64,000 bases of DNA from Sequoia sempervirens (GCA_007258455.2 VDFB02270651.1:486387151-486451150), one strand, 5' to 3'. Positions 32,457 through 44,929 are shown, counted from the first letter of the stretch. A program made the numbers and translations. Notes: a model not told the origin generated them from the sequence alone.

Positions 32457-34660
32457 TTGACCCCTCAAGAGATTGAAAGGGCTTATCAAGATCCAAGACT
32501 TTTAAGCATAGTTTACCAACTTGTTAATGCTAATCCAAATAAATTTTTCTATGCATTAGACAAAAAGGGTGCCAAGTTACCTCAAGGTTATGACATATCA
32601 ACCATTGTGGAACAAGAAACTAAAAATCCATTTGGCATGCCTTCATCACAACAAATAGTAAACATACCCCTTGGGACAACTATGCACATGACCACTACCA
32701 CCACAACACACATTCCAAACATCACAACTCATGCTACTACACAAGGTAAAACTTTCACATTTGGTAGTTCCTCATACACCATGAGTAAGACCTTCATGAA
32801 TCCTCTCTTTCAAAACACAAACCAAGGGTCCACATCACAAGGTCCTACACCTTTGATTCAAAATATAAACCAAGGTCATACACCCTTGAACCAAAACACA
32901 AACCAAAGTTCCATACCCACATCCCAAAACACAAACCAAGGGCCATCATTCCAATTCCAAAGTGCACCTTCATTAAATCAACCTCCACCAAATAACCCTA
33001 GGAAGGTGTGCATTATCTCACAAAAGACACCAAGTCAAAACCACAACCAAGGTTCTACTACCAACCAAGGGTCTATTCCACTACTTCAAAATACAAACCA
33101 AGGACCCCTTCCATCATTCCAAAACTCTAATCAAGGGCCAACACCATCACTTCAAAATTTCAACCAAGGGAACATTCCCTCACATCAAAACATCAATCAA
33201 GGGCCTATGCCTTCATATCAAAATGTAAATAAAGGTCATATACCCTCACTTGCAAACCAAGGATTCAATTTCCAAAACCAAAACATGAGTCAAAGGTCCA
33301 TACCATAATTCCAAAGTACCATACCAAATACAAACTTCACCTTTGGAACAAGTCCAAACACCAATTTCATTTCAAATTAGAACAACTCACATCCACATAA
33401 CAATCAAGGTCTCATATCACAAAATATCAATCAAAATCCAAACCCAACACATGACCTCAATGGCAACATTATTTCTTCACATCAAAACAATGTGACATCA
33501 TCCCTTGCAGACTATTTGATCCAACACATGCAAACCCTTTAACAACGAATGGCCAACATGCAATTGGGAACCAACAAGAAGACATATCTTGTGGAGGAGT
33601 TGCGCCCTTTTCCATTTGATCGAAACTTATACATGCCACCCTTTCTCCCACATTTCACAACACCACCATTGCCTAAATATAATGGCACAGGGGATCCAGT
33701 AGAACACATCCATGAATTCAATATAGCATGCATGGAAGTTTCATATGAACCCACCTACTTGATGAGGTTATTCCCACGAAGTCTCACAAGGGCATCCTTA
33801 GGTTGGTTCTCACATCTTCCACAAGGAATCAAAACATGGGGTGAATTGGCTGACAAGTTCATCAATCATTTTTCCTTTAACATTAAAAACGATGTCACCC
33901 TTGCAACGTTGAGAACAACCAAACAAGAAGAAGGGGAATCACTCACCTTGTTCTACTAGAGATGACAAGGTTTGGTTAGCAAATTCCCTTGTCACATTCC
34001 TGAAAAACAACTTGTCACCATGTTTGTAGAAAACCTTAACGGAGAATTGATGAGTCGAATTCAAATCCAATTTTGCACAACCTTTTAAGAGATTCTTGAG
34101 AAGGGTGTCCTTATTGAGAAAGGCCTTATCACTAGAGGACTGGTCAAGATAAACAAAGACAATCAAAAACCCAACAATGACAAAGGAAAATACTAGTCCC
34201 AAAACAAAAATGTCACAAACGATGGAGTTGTTGATGCCAAACTAATAACCAAAGGACCAATCATTCAACTTAAAGGCCCTTCTTCATCAAACACATCCAG
34301 TACACCAAGTACCCAAGCACAAGGTCAAAACCAAACACTGAATGCTATCCAAAGCAACCAACAAAGAAGAGGTCCTCCCTATGCCAAGAGAACATACACC
34401 CCCTTGGGTGAACCTATTGAATCAGTCCTCAAATGACTTTTGCAATCTAATGTCATTACATTGTCGGACACTAAGAATTATGAACCTTCCTTGATTAGAC
34501 CAAATTGGTGGAAATATGATGAATACTGTGAATACTATCACATAAAAGGACACAAAACATCTAGATGATGGACACTCAAGAACATTATTCAAGACCTTAT
34601 TGAGGATCAAACCATTTCAAATGATAATTCACAAGGAAAAACCAATGTTGAACATACAAT
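32457..34660 (+). pseudogene. Gag of element C
   Basis: First part (32457-33308): start TPQEIERAYQDPRLLS, then a long Asn/Gln/Pro tract made of loose NQNTNQGPTP-type repeats. After stops, the capsid core (33549-33957) reads LRPFPFDRNLYMPP, KYNGTGDPVEHIHEF, RLFPRSLTRASLGWFSHLP and ELADKFINHF. A stop follows at 33957. GEPIESVLK (about 34410) and the knuckle CEYYHIKGHKTSR (about 34528-34566) complete it. The final Cys codon of the knuckle is a stop, and its first gap is one residue longer than in D. It would form the particle. Inactive. Confidence 0.85.
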
Positions 34661-34673
34661 ATTCAAGACCCCT

Positions 34674-35871
34674 TTGCAAGACCATGATAAAGGAAAATCC
34701 TCCAATTCAGGGAATAATAACAACAATGCCAACTATGTAGCTATCAAACATGATTACAACACCATCATTCTTAATGTGACGCCCTTTGATAATCACATTG
34801 CCACTATCACCATAAACAAACCAAAGTTACATTGTGTCATTGCCACCTGTAGAACCAAGATAACCATTCTAGGTCCATCTACAAATCCTCAACCAAAGGG
34901 TCAATATAATCTCCTAGACCAGCTAGGGAAAACTCCATCGCAAATTTCCATCTTGGAACTCCTTTGCATTTCACCACAGCACAAAGCAATCCTTAACAAA
35001 TCCCTACAAGAAGCCTTCATTCCAACAAATCTAGATGTTAATGAATTTCAGGCCATGGTTGGATACCTCGCTATGCCACACCACATCACCCTTCTTTGAA
35101 CAATACTTTTCAGCACCAAAATCTGACCATAACAGTCCTCTACATCTAGAAGTATGCATTATCACACACAAGATTAGACAAGTCTTAGTATATGGTGGAG
35201 CAGGCCTGAATATTTTCTCACTAAAATTAGTGGAGGCATTGGGATATTCTGAGAATTGCATTGACCACACCAAGAAAATCATAATCAAAGCTTATGATTA
35301 TGTTGAACGATCTTTTGAAGGCGTAATCTCACTCCCCGTGAGGGTTGGCCCAGCCATACAGGACACAGTATTTCACATATTGGACCTGGATTTACATTAC
35401 AATCTCCTCCTTGGCCGCCCATGGATTCACACCATGAGGGCTATTCCATCCACCTACCATCAATGCCTCAAGTTCCCACATAATGGCACTGAAATCACTA
35501 TTCTAGGTGACCCTGATCCTTTCCAATATTGTTCCAACCTCAAAGGAACTATTGAACGTCAAGTGTCCATCAATCCAGATGCCTCATCTTCCACTCCATC
35601 CCACTACATTGATCCATCCACCCTTGTCAAATCACCCAACTCATTCATTACACCCTCCACACCTAAGATTCAGATCCAAGACAAAGGCTGCGAAGAGTAC
35701 AATATGAAGAGTCTCTTTTTCATTGGCAAGCTACCTAAGTCACCAAAGTCATATGGAAAACCACATCCTATACAACCCAAAGTTGTTATCCACAATCCCC
35801 CTACCACTTTCACTAAATGGGGGGAATTTTCTAAGGAATCTCTAGATGACCACATTCTTACATGGTTGTAG
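34674..35871 (+). pseudogene. Aspartic protease of element C
   Basis: The frame 35035-35871 has the active-site loop VLVYGGAGLNI (about 35187-35219), where the catalytic Asp is replaced by Tyr (TAT instead of an expected GAT). It continues with the flap and HYNLLLGRPWIHTMRAIPST (about 35395-35450), the conserved second half. The preceding stretch 34674-35097 encodes an Asn-rich linker and a conserved helix (FIPTNLDVNEF), ending out of frame. So protease is lost both by a frameshift near 35035-35097 and by the active-site change. Confidence 0.8.
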
Positions 35872-36065
35872 AAGAGGAGGACATTGAAACTAAGAAATTG
35901 CCAATTGAAAAGTATCCAAAAGGGTTCCAAATAATGAAATGACATGGATATGATGGACACAGTGGCCTTGGTCTACACAAGTAGGGAATGTTGGAACCTC
36001 TACAACCTCCTAAGCTAATAAGTCATCAAGGTCTAGGGTTTGTTCTAGTAAAAGTGACTATCTAA
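35872..36065 (+). pseudogene. G-patch-like segment after protease
   Basis: Directly after the protease frame the sequence encodes HGYDGHSGLGLHK, then GMLEPLQPP and HQGLGFVLV, with stops between. The Gly pattern (GYxGxxGLG, later GLGF) fits a G-patch, an RNA-binding motif. Some animal retroviruses carry one after protease, and I believe plant Tat polyproteins do too. 36066-36480 shows nothing recognisable. Confidence 0.5.
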
Positions 36066-36484
36066 GGTATCGGGTCACCCTCGAGTGAGGTTTCTAGTGC
36101 TTCAAATGAGAGTGAGACACATGAAGACCCTAGGATTATGATGTCGATTCTAATGAATATGAATGGGATTCCCTACCCTCCACCACTTTCATGGACTTTG
36201 ATAAACTACTTAGGGAATTTGACCAAATGCTTACCCTTGACCCTTCATGAAATCCATATATTACCCATCTGAGAATGTCCTTGACTAAAGAAGAGTGGCT
36301 CCAACACTACTTTTGGAAATCCATTGATCTAGCCTCATGAGAGCCTAATGACTCTAGTTTTGGATCTTTACCCTATCTTCTTACACCATGACCCTCGACA
36401 ATACCAATGATGGCTTACCTCTCGTCTACCCTCAACTTATAGATTGGGACCAACAAGGACCAGCAAGTTTAGATACTTTCAAAA

Positions 36485-37498
36485 ATGACGAAGCTATTGT
36501 TGAGTTCATGGGACTTCATGATGGAATACCAAATGGAGATCCCAAAGTTGGCTTTGCCATATAACTCAATTATGTCGCATACTTTGGTGAGGTCATCATA
36601 TCCTCTAGTCACAAAAGTGAAAATGAAAAAAGTAAAAATAAAAATAATAGGTCTTCAGGTGAAAATCGAAAGGCACCTATTGACTACGAAAAAGTAAAAA
36701 TAAAGGACGTATCCGAAGGTGAAAACCTCTCTAAGGCACCTGAGGATGGAGAACAATATTTCCTCCCAATAGACCAAGAGAGATCGTCGTTGCTTATAGA
36801 AGAAATAGAGGAAGTCAACATTGGAACACCAGATAAATCTAGAATAATACAATTACCAGCATCCTTGACCATTGAGGAAGAGCCTGAGTTCATAACATTC
36901 TTCTCAGAAAGACAAGTCAACTTTGCATGGTCATATGTTGATATGCCTGGATTGGATCCCGAATTAGTTCCTCATCACTTACCATTACTACCAAATTCAA
37001 ATCCATTCAAACAGAAATTAAGAAAAATGCACCCCCATATCACACTCCTTATCAAGGTAGAACTTAAGAAGCTCTTGGATGTCAGATTCATTCGCCCGAT
37101 TGATTATGCATAATGGATATAAAATCTATTTCCTATCACCAAACCAAACACTCAAATCATAGTTTGCACAAATTTCTGAGACCTCAATAAAGCTTGTCCC
37201 AAAGATGACTTTCCTCTGCCAAACATTGACATCATAGTGGATTTAACTGCTGGACATGAAATGTTATCACTAATGGACAGATTCTCAAGATACAATCATA
37301 TCAGAATTGCCACTGAAGTTCAACCAAAAACAACTTTCACATGCACTTGGGAAACTTTTTGTTGGAGTTCGTCATGCCATTTGGACTAAAAAATGTCAGA
37401 GCCATCTATCAGAGAGCTATGACTACAATTTTTCATGACTATATGCATGTCCTTATGGAAGATTATGTTGATGACCTTCTCTCCAAATATCTAGAATG
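36485..37498 (+). pseudogene. Reverse transcriptase of element C
   Basis: Lead-in with FAWSYVDMPGLDPELVPHHL (about 36925-36985), then KMHPHITLLIKVELKKLLD and RFIRPIDYA before a stop at 37111. Beyond it, F-stop-DLNKACPKDDFPLPNID (about 37175-37230), LSLMDRFSRYNHIRIA, MPFGLKNVRAIYQRAM (about 37374-37420, in another frame) and the catalytic YVDD (about 37467) can be followed. Several stops and a frameshift near 37355 disable it. The order of blocks is normal for Ty3/gypsy. Confidence 0.85.
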
Positions 37499-38190
37499 AG
37501 GTGGACACTTAGCAGTCTTGGATAATATTTTCACTTGACTTGAAAAATATCAGCTCAGGCTAAATCCAATGAAATGTGTTTTTAGGGTCCAATCAGGCAA
37601 ACTCCTAGGATATACAGTCTCTCACAGAGGAATAGTAGTTGATCTGGTCAAAGTAAAAGAAATCTTATACATGCCACCACCAACTAATATCAGTCAATTA
37701 AGGACATTACAAGGAAGACTACAATCAATCCCAAGGTTCATTGCTTAGCTAGTGGACATGACTTATCCATTCCAACATTTGTTAAGGAAAGGCATACCCT
37801 TCAATTGGACTGACAAGTTTCAAGAAGCATCTGACCAAATCAAGAAGTATCTATTGACTCCACCAGTCCTTATGCCACCAATTGACGGAAGACATCTAAT
37901 ACTATATGTGATAGCTACTACATTAGCACTGGGGGCACTTTTAGCACAAAATGATAAAGATGGCAAGGAAAGGGAAATATACTATATCAGTCGCACTTTA
38001 GTTAGGTATGAGCTAAACTATAGTCCTATTGAGCGAGCATGTCTAGCAGTGGTATTTGCAGCACAAAAACTAAGACATTACATGTTAAATCACAAAACCA
38101 AGTTGATTGCCAAAATTGATCCTTCTAAATACCTTCTCAACAAAGCAGCATTGATAGGAAGGTTAGCTAAATGGGTTATGATCTTGAGTG
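37499..38190 (+). pseudogene. RT connection and usual RNase H of element C
   Basis: QLRLNPMKCVFRVQSGKLLG, the thumb (LRTLQGRLQSIPRFIA-stop) and a clean open frame from 37752. That frame reads FNWTDKFQEASDQIKKYL, LILYVIATTLALGALL, YYISRTLVRYELNYSPIE and HYMLNHKTKLIAK. It ends at a solo LTR inserted at 38191. On the far side (from 39539) the frame resumes EYEIEYVDRKAIKGQVIADQL, so the original protein ran straight through. Target duplication GAGTG/GACTG. Confidence 0.85.
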
Positions 38191-39533
38191 TGTAAGGAAA
38201 GATAAGGTGCGGAAACAACTCTCCTAACGTCAAAACCTCAGGGAAGAATGCAGGGATACTTTTCAATTTTCAATTATAGTCCAATTAAGACACTTGAAAG
38301 AAATAGCAGAAACAAAGAAATGAACATACATAGATGAACACCAGATTTATGTGGGAAAACTCTTACGGGAGAAAAAAAAACCCACCACACCAAGAAAAAC
38401 CCCTTTGTATTACAGTAATGAAATTACATACAAAGTATGGGCTTCACTCTCTAATGTCAATTTACAATAGCATAATCCTTGATCAACCTTGTACAGAACA
38501 TTCAAGATACAATACTCTCATAATTGAATTCACACTGATCACTCATGAACTATTCATCCAACCATGTCGCTCCTATCTGTCGAACTTCCTCACAAAACGG
38601 CCACAACAGTCTAACTTCCAACGGTTCCCATTCGGCTTCTCTGATTGGTTGAAGACAAACCACATAGGATATTCTTTCACTCGGTCAAAGGCATTCAAAA
38701 TGTATTTGCATGTTGGTGAGAGACTAACCGTGTCTCCCCAATGCCACAAGACCCGATTGTAGTTATCGCCAAGAGTCCTCACCATCGGCAAGACGTTATA
38801 CTAAGTTCACAAATTGTTGCTCAGACTTCCCCTTGTCGCCAAGACATTATACCGATATCATCACATGTACCGCTATCGCCAAGACAATTGCTTTTGCCAA
38901 GAGATCATACCAAAGTCTTCATGTTACACCACAATGCCCTACCGTCGGCGAGACTTCATTCATCACTAAGAGTTCTTACTGAATGTACACACATCTCGCC
39001 GATGACTTCAGTTGCTAGGAGTTTCATTGAAGACACCTGATAACAAACACATGTAGCGATGTCGAAAAATACTTACCTCTATCAATGAAACATCATATTG
39101 AAGCAAGCCTTTCGACCAAGGGTCTTCTCGATGACCTCGAGTGTAACACTGTTGGTGAGACAATCCCCCATCGCTAAGAGTTCATACCGAAGCCTTGTTA
39201 CTTTGATAACTCTGAGTGTATAACTATCGACGAGACTTTCCATATCGATAAGACTTCATACCAAAGCATTTGTGTTACTCTGATGACTCCAGTCACCATG
39301 AGTCTCCTCGACCACCACTTGACACCAACCCATCGGCAAGAGATCTGCTCGGGCGATAAGAGATAGAAACATCACAGTGATAACATTAGTCAACAAGACA
39401 GTAACAAGGTCTCAGTGACCTGAACATTTCACAAGGTTGCACAACTGTTAGTCGGCCAGACAGAAGAGATGTCACACTGAATTTGCTCTTTCAGAGGTTT
39501 CAGCCTGTGAGATTGAGGCACATTATTCCAACA
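38191..39533 (+). mobile_element. Solo LTR nested in the RNase H of C
   Basis: 1,343 bp beginning TGTAAGG and ending CCAACA, flanked by GAGTG (38186-38190) and GACTG (39534-39538). Removing it plus one target copy restores the RNase H frame. No internal domain, polypurine tract or second LTR is present, so a solo LTR is the simplest reading. Family unknown. 38780-39360 contains many diverged ATCGCCAAGA..TCATACC words. Confidence 0.85.
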
Positions 39534-39659
39534 GACTGAGTATGAAATTGAATATGTTGATCGCAAAGCAATAAAGGGACAAGTAATAGCTGACCAACTC
39601 ACAGATGCACCATTAAAATCATACCATCCTTTGGTATTTGAACTCCCAGATGAATCAAT

Positions 39660-40022
39660 CCTTGTCATAGACACACCAACCACATGGAAGCTATATTTTG
39701 ATGGATCTTATACAAGTCATGGATTAGGAGCTGACATTCTATTTGTTACACCTCAAGGAGACTCCATTCCTAAGTCATTTTGGATAGAATTTCCATGCAC
39801 AAACAACATGGCTGAATATGAAGCATTATTGATAGGACTTCAAATGGCAATAAATTGGAAAATCAGGGACCTTCAAGTCTATGGTGACTCCCAATTAGTG
39901 ATTAAGCAAGTTAATGACGACTATGATACCAAGGATGAGAAATTGATGCCCTACAAGTGCATGGTAGACAGCTTTAGACTATACTTTGACAATATTTCCT
40001 TTGAAAAGATACCAAGAATCTA
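39660..40022 (+). pseudogene. Archaeal-type RNase H (aRH) of element C
   Basis: A second RNase H after the usual one, as expected for the Tat lineage. WKLYFDGSYTSHGLGA, CTNNMAEYEALLIGLQMA and VYGDSQLVIKQVN give Asp, Glu and Asp at the catalytic places; the domain ends SFEKIPRI and a stop. The frame is open throughout 39631-40023. Contrast with element B, where aRH precedes RT. Confidence 0.85.
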
Positions 40023-41434
40023 GAACAAAGTAGTTGATGCAATGGATACCATTGGATCTCTCTTGGACATTCCCAACAATGCCTCACAATATGAGTTTTT
40101 GGTGGAACAACTATTGATCCCTACATTCGATGTCCCTGAAACCGAACTTGTGTGTGAACTCATTGGTCTCGAATCTCCTTGGTATAAAGATATCTAAACC
40201 TATTTGTATGACCAAATTATCCCTCCTGACTTCTCCCTTAACCAACGAAAAACCTTTATTCGTCAAGCATCCAAATATTTCATCATTAGAGATACCCTTT
40301 ATCATTGAATCCTAGATAGTACCCTTCTTCTGTGTCTTGACTCAAATGAAGCACAAACAACCTTACAAGAGGTATACCATGGTATATGTGGAGCTCACTC
40401 TACTGGTCCAACCTTAGATAAAAATCCCATGAGAATAGGATATTATTGGCCTATGATGGAATGTGATGCTTATCACTTTGTGAATAAATGTCACCAGTGT
40501 CAGATTCATGGAGATCTTATACATGCACCAACTCAGGAACTTCAGCTGCTCACTTCGCCTTGGCCATTTTCTTAGTGGGGACTCGACCTCATAGGAAAGA
40601 TCTATCCCACCTCTTCTAATGGACATAATTGCATCCTTGTTGCTACTAAGTATTTCACAAAATGGATTGAAGCCATCCCATTGACTTACATCACTGAAAA
40701 GCAGATAGCCAAGTTCATCATGAACTATATCGTTTGTCGCTATGGTATTCCACATTCCATCGTCACTGATAATGGTCTCCCTTTCAAAAACCAGTATTTC
40801 CGTGAGCTTTGTGACAAATTTCATATCCAACATCATTTTTCCACTCCATATTACCCCAAGGCAATGGCCAAGCTGAGGCATCTAATAAGACCATCCTAAA
40901 AATCCTAAAGAAGACTATCAATGACGTTGGTCGTGAATGGCACTTACAACTCAATCCCATTTTATGGGCCTACCGTACTAGTGTATGTACTCCAACTGGA
41001 TCCACTCCATATTCCCTTGTCTATGGATCTAAGGCTATACTTCCTATCAAGGTCGAGTTACCCACTTTGTAAGTTTCTATGCAAGGCTTAATTGATCAAG
41101 AAGAATATTGTGTATTCCATCTACATGAGTCAGAGTTACTGGATGAAAAGAGACAAAATGCCTTGACACATCTACAAGCATACCAAAATTTCCTTCGCTG
41201 TAGCTACAATAAAAAGGTCTAACCCAGAAGCTTTGACATTGGTGACTTAGTCCTGAAAGAAAATCTAAAGAATCAAGCAAAACGAGAAAATCTTGGAAAG
41301 TTTGAACCTAATTGGTTGGGCCCTTATATCATTACAGTTTCATATGGATCAGGTTCTCGTCATCTTTCTACTCTTGAAGGAGAGCCATTTTCTGAACCTA
41401 TCAACAACATGCACCTTCACAAGTATTACACTTG
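40023..41434 (+). pseudogene. Integrase of element C
   Basis: The zinc-binding domain is complete: VYHGICGAHS and HFVNKCHQCQ (about 40378-40502). The core shows the first Asp in WGLDLIGKIYP (after a stop), ATKYFTKWIEAIPL, and the second Asp in IVTDNG (about 40765). The catalytic Glu (GQAEASNKT, about 40865-40900) is reached only after a one-base loss near 40855. The C-terminal part (TPYSLVYGSKAILPI, then NWLGPY) is frameshifted and ends near the stop TGA at 41432. Stops at 40195, 40306 and 40573 add to the damage. Confidence 0.85.
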
Positions 41435-41487
41435 ATTCTCAAAGTATCCCCTTAAAAAGTCAAAAATACAAAAAAATAAAAAAAATG

Positions 41488-41641
41488 GTCACCCTGATGA
41501 AAACCTGACAAACAAGCATCTTGGTGACAAGAAAAAAATAATAAAAAAATAGTAAAGAGAAATAATTCGTCCAAAAGTGAAAACCACTTCGATGTCGCTT
41601 TGGATAAGTACCATGGTGAAAACCTAGAAATCAGGCGCCAT
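41488..41641 (+). other. Hairpin module of element C
   Basis: First outer stem GTCACC (41488-41493) with GGTGAC (41523-41528). Third outer stem CATGGTG (41611-41617) with CGCCATG (41635-41641), inner CCT/AGG. The same architecture as in A; the inner stem of the first hairpin has one mismatch. Confidence 0.6.
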
Positions 41642-41889
41642 GTGTAGTCAGTCCCTACTCCTTTGTCTACTGTCACTCCATCTAGTCCTTCATCCTTGTG
41701 CTTTTCCATTTGCACATGCCATTCATTCATAATAAATTTTGTCATCCTTCCATGGCCTAGAAACCAACGACATTTGGGTATCCCGATCATCCTTTGCATT
41801 CACCACTATCCCTTTGCACATAATAAGTTGGTCTCGCACCTGACTGGGGGAAATTCCTTGACCTATGTCTTTATCGAAAATAATATCAG

Positions 41890-42075
41890 CATCATACACA
41901 CATCAAAATCCAAAAAAATAGAAAACATCAAAATACAAAAAAAAAATCAAAAAACATCAAAATCCAAAAAAAAAATCAGAAAACACCAAAATCCAAAAGA
42001 ATCATAAAACATCAAAATCCAAAAAAATCATAAAACACATCAAAATCCAAAAAAATCAAAAAACATCAAAATCCC
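41890..42075 (+). repeat. A-rich minisatellite of element C
   Basis: AAAACATCAAAATCCAAAAA and variants recur 6-7 times with units of about 25-30 bp. Corresponds in position to 1302-1480 in A, with a different unit. Confidence 0.75.
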
Positions 42076-42178
42076 AAAAACAGAGTCTAAATTTGAATCT
42101 CAGTCTGAGTCAAAGTCAAAATCTGAGTCAGTCTTTATTAGAGTTGTCGAACTACGTTGCCTCTACACATTTGCTACG

Positions 42179-43481
42179 TGATGCAGAGCAGGGAGGAGTT
42201 TGTCTTAGAATCACAATTCAAACTATTTCAAACAATACTTTAGCCCTTAAAACCCTAACTTGGCAATGTTTCACAATTCCATCCTATTTTCCTTGTAGCA
42301 TATCAAACGATGGTTTTTGACCATAATTCTCCAAAGAAACTAAAAACCCACAAATCATTCACCATTTCAAATATCCATTATGCTCTATTTTGACATATCC
42401 AAAAGGGAGGTAGGGTTGTTTTGGAACAATGCCTTCAAAAAATTGTTGCTACGTTGGATTGGGGCTTAATTAGCCCTGTTTTACAAAGCACCTACAAACC
42501 AGACACCTTCCCAACCAAAAATTTTCATCCCTTGACCTCAACCAAGTTTCCTAAGGTCCAAATCAACAACTTTTAACAATTGAAACTCCTACAAAACCAC
42601 TAAACCCTTACTTAGGCCATTGTAGGCTTACCAACAAGAGAGTTTATTGAAACTCTAAACTCTCGGCCTTGTTCCACCTTACCAACACCCTAAACACGTC
42701 TCATAGGGTATGTACATGCACTCTTTACCAATACCTTTTCATAAAACTCCCATTCTTAGCCACCATTCTTGGTTCAAAACATGACTAAAACCACTAGGGC
42801 ATCACCTTAATTTCAACAAACTACCTTTCCTACCCCTACAAAACACATAAACACAAAAACTACATCTAAAGGATCCATTCCATCAAATTAGAACAAGTTT
42901 CACCAAGTGGAATGGATTATTAGTCCATTTTATGCACTTAAACCCTCAAAAATGGGTTTCTCAGACTGCTCTCAGAAAAATGCTCACAAAATCTTTCAAA
43001 CTTGATGAAAACCAACCAAATCAAAAAAAAAATGCAATTAACACATGCCTCTATCAAACTCAATGCACCTTTGATAAATATTCCTCAGTACGAAACCGTA
43101 CAGAGGTCTGTAGTAGTAGGTTTTACCAGAAATTACAAAGAAAACAGAGTTATCTTATTGTTCAAACTTCAAAAAAACACTCCAACCCTTGCCTCGAGGT
43201 TTGAAAGCATATTTAAGTGTTTTCAAACCCAAAACCAATGGCTACAACTAACTTTTGAACTTATGACCCTTCAACTTCCCAAACCAAGCCAAAAATTGCA
43301 AAGTTGTAATGCAACTTTTGCAACAAACCACAAAACTTGACATATACAAAAACCAACCCAAAATGACTTAATACATGGAGAATGGTCCATTATGACCTTA
43401 TTTCATGACATTAGACTCAAAACATCCTTAAAACCATCATATAACCATATTTACAAAAATTGATTAGGTGTCCCTGCACCA
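42179..43481 (+). mobile_element. Second solo LTR nested in C
   Basis: 1,303 bp starting TGATGCAG and ending CTGCACCA (short inverted ends, 7 of 8), flanked by CTACG (42174-42178) and CTAAG (43482-43486). It splits the GTCGAACTACG module: the left flank TTGCTACG joins the right flank TAGGCAAGG, as in A and D. Family unknown; no coding domain. Confidence 0.8.
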
Positions 43482-43485
43482 CTAA

Positions 43486-43700
43486 GTAGGCAAGGCTCAT
43501 CTTAAATAGGCCCCTAAGGCATTAGGCCAGTCCTTTTAGGTTGTCCAAATAAAATCATGACTTCATCTTTTATCGAATAATAAAAAGACAAGTCATGTTG
43601 AACTATGAGATCTTTGCACACATTGCTATGTAGGCAAGGCCATTTGTTGATGAGCCCCCGAGGCCCCCTAGGTCAAGTCCCTTAGGGTTTGTCGAGTTTG
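43486..43700 (+). other. GTCGAACTACG block of element C, right part
   Basis: GTAGGCAAGGCTCATC, GGCCAGTCCTTTTAGG and GATGAGCCCCCGAGGCC in the same order as in A (1620-1800). The left part lies at 42145-42178, before the solo LTR. Confidence 0.6.
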
Positions 43701-43839
43701 GTCAAGTCCTTGGTCTAAAAATAGTCATCATTCAAACCAAATCATGAATCAATAAACAAACATAACCAACAAAATCTTTCATCAATCAATCATCTTATCA
43801 ATCAATCTAGTCATTCAATTGGAATGGGGCATTAGGTCA

Positions 43840-44310
43840 TTTGTCTCATTCAGTCTTATCTCTTGTCTTTTATCGAGATGCCTCCTTCCTGAGATTATAC
43901 TTTGTCAATTTGGTCGTTCACATTAAGCAAGATATGTCTTTCTTACAGTTAGGTGCCTTTTCAACACTTATCACTTGGTCAAGTTTATCAAATGTGTCCC
44001 TTGCCCCAAAACAGGGTGTGTCCTTGCAGTTGGGTATCATCACATTGCTCGGTCATATTCATCAATCTTTGTCAAACAAACGATCAATCTTTGTCACAAT
44101 CAATCTTGCCTTAATGAGGATGTGTCCTTCCTGAAACTAGGTACAATCAATCAAATCAATTGGTCAACTTTTTTCAACTTGTCAATCAATCTTTGTCAAC
44201 CTATCGATCAAATCAATTTGTCAACTTTTATCAACTTTGTCAAATCAATCAATCTTGCCTTAATCAAGATGTGTCCTTCCTGAGACTAGGTGCAGTCAAT
44301 CAAATTGATT
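43840..44310 (+). repeat. AGGATGTGTCCTTCCT repeats of element C
   Basis: Variants near 43880, 44010, 44117 and 44270 (GAGGATGTGTCCTTCCTGA, CAAGATGTGTCCTTCCTGA). They lie in a ~120-150-bp loose repeat with CAATCAATCTT and GGTCAACTTTT words. Confidence 0.65.
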
Positions 44311-44459
44311 TTTTAACCTTTTTCAACTTATCAATCAATTCTTCTCAACCTATCAATCAACTCAGTCATCTTGGTCAACCTAATCAATAAATCAAACAAT
44401 CTCTTCATTATCACTAGCAAACACTTGGCAAACACTTTATTGGTCTGGAATTGTCTTAT

Positions 44460-44545
44460 CTTTTCGATTGGTCTTGGGTCATGTTACTAGTCTCCTCGAG
44501 GATTTCCTATCAACGGATTTAGAGGGACGATGATGGATCATGGCC
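44460..44545 (+). other. CTAGT..GATTTAGAG motif of element C
   Basis: A single copy of the unit repeated three times in A: TTACTAGTCTCCTCGAGG, GGATTTAGAGGGACGATG, ATCATGG. Beyond it, 44560-44930 resembles 2700-2890 of A (CTTGCACACCTTG, CTATGTCATACCATGG). Confidence 0.5.
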
Positions 44546-44929
44546 TCTTTTCTTTGTTTGTTGTTTGTGGTTTGTCTTGGCAAAAAGACTGGGACAATTA
44601 GGTCCTTAGTATGAGCTAGGGAATTCCTTGTCTTTTTGACTGCTTGTCTCTCCCAAATGGTCACCTTGCACACCTTGGTCTATGTCATACCATGGTTTTT
44701 GTGGACCATTTGTGAAATTTTTGATGCCCAATGATGATAAATATAAAAATGTAAGCATGAAAGTTGGATCCCTTATCATTCCTAGCCTAACTTTCCATCT
44801 CCATCTCCCTTGTCTTTTCCACGCTAACATTCATCTCATCCATCTTCGCACTAACATTTCTTTCGTCTACATCTTGACAAAGTCCTGTGACACACAAAAC
44901 ATCTTGCATCCATCATCATGTTAGATTGC

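Noticed and set aside
41890..42075. Regularly spaced repeats resembling a CRISPR array
   Set aside because: Units are directly adjacent with no unique spacers, in plant retrotransposon DNA; a minisatellite.
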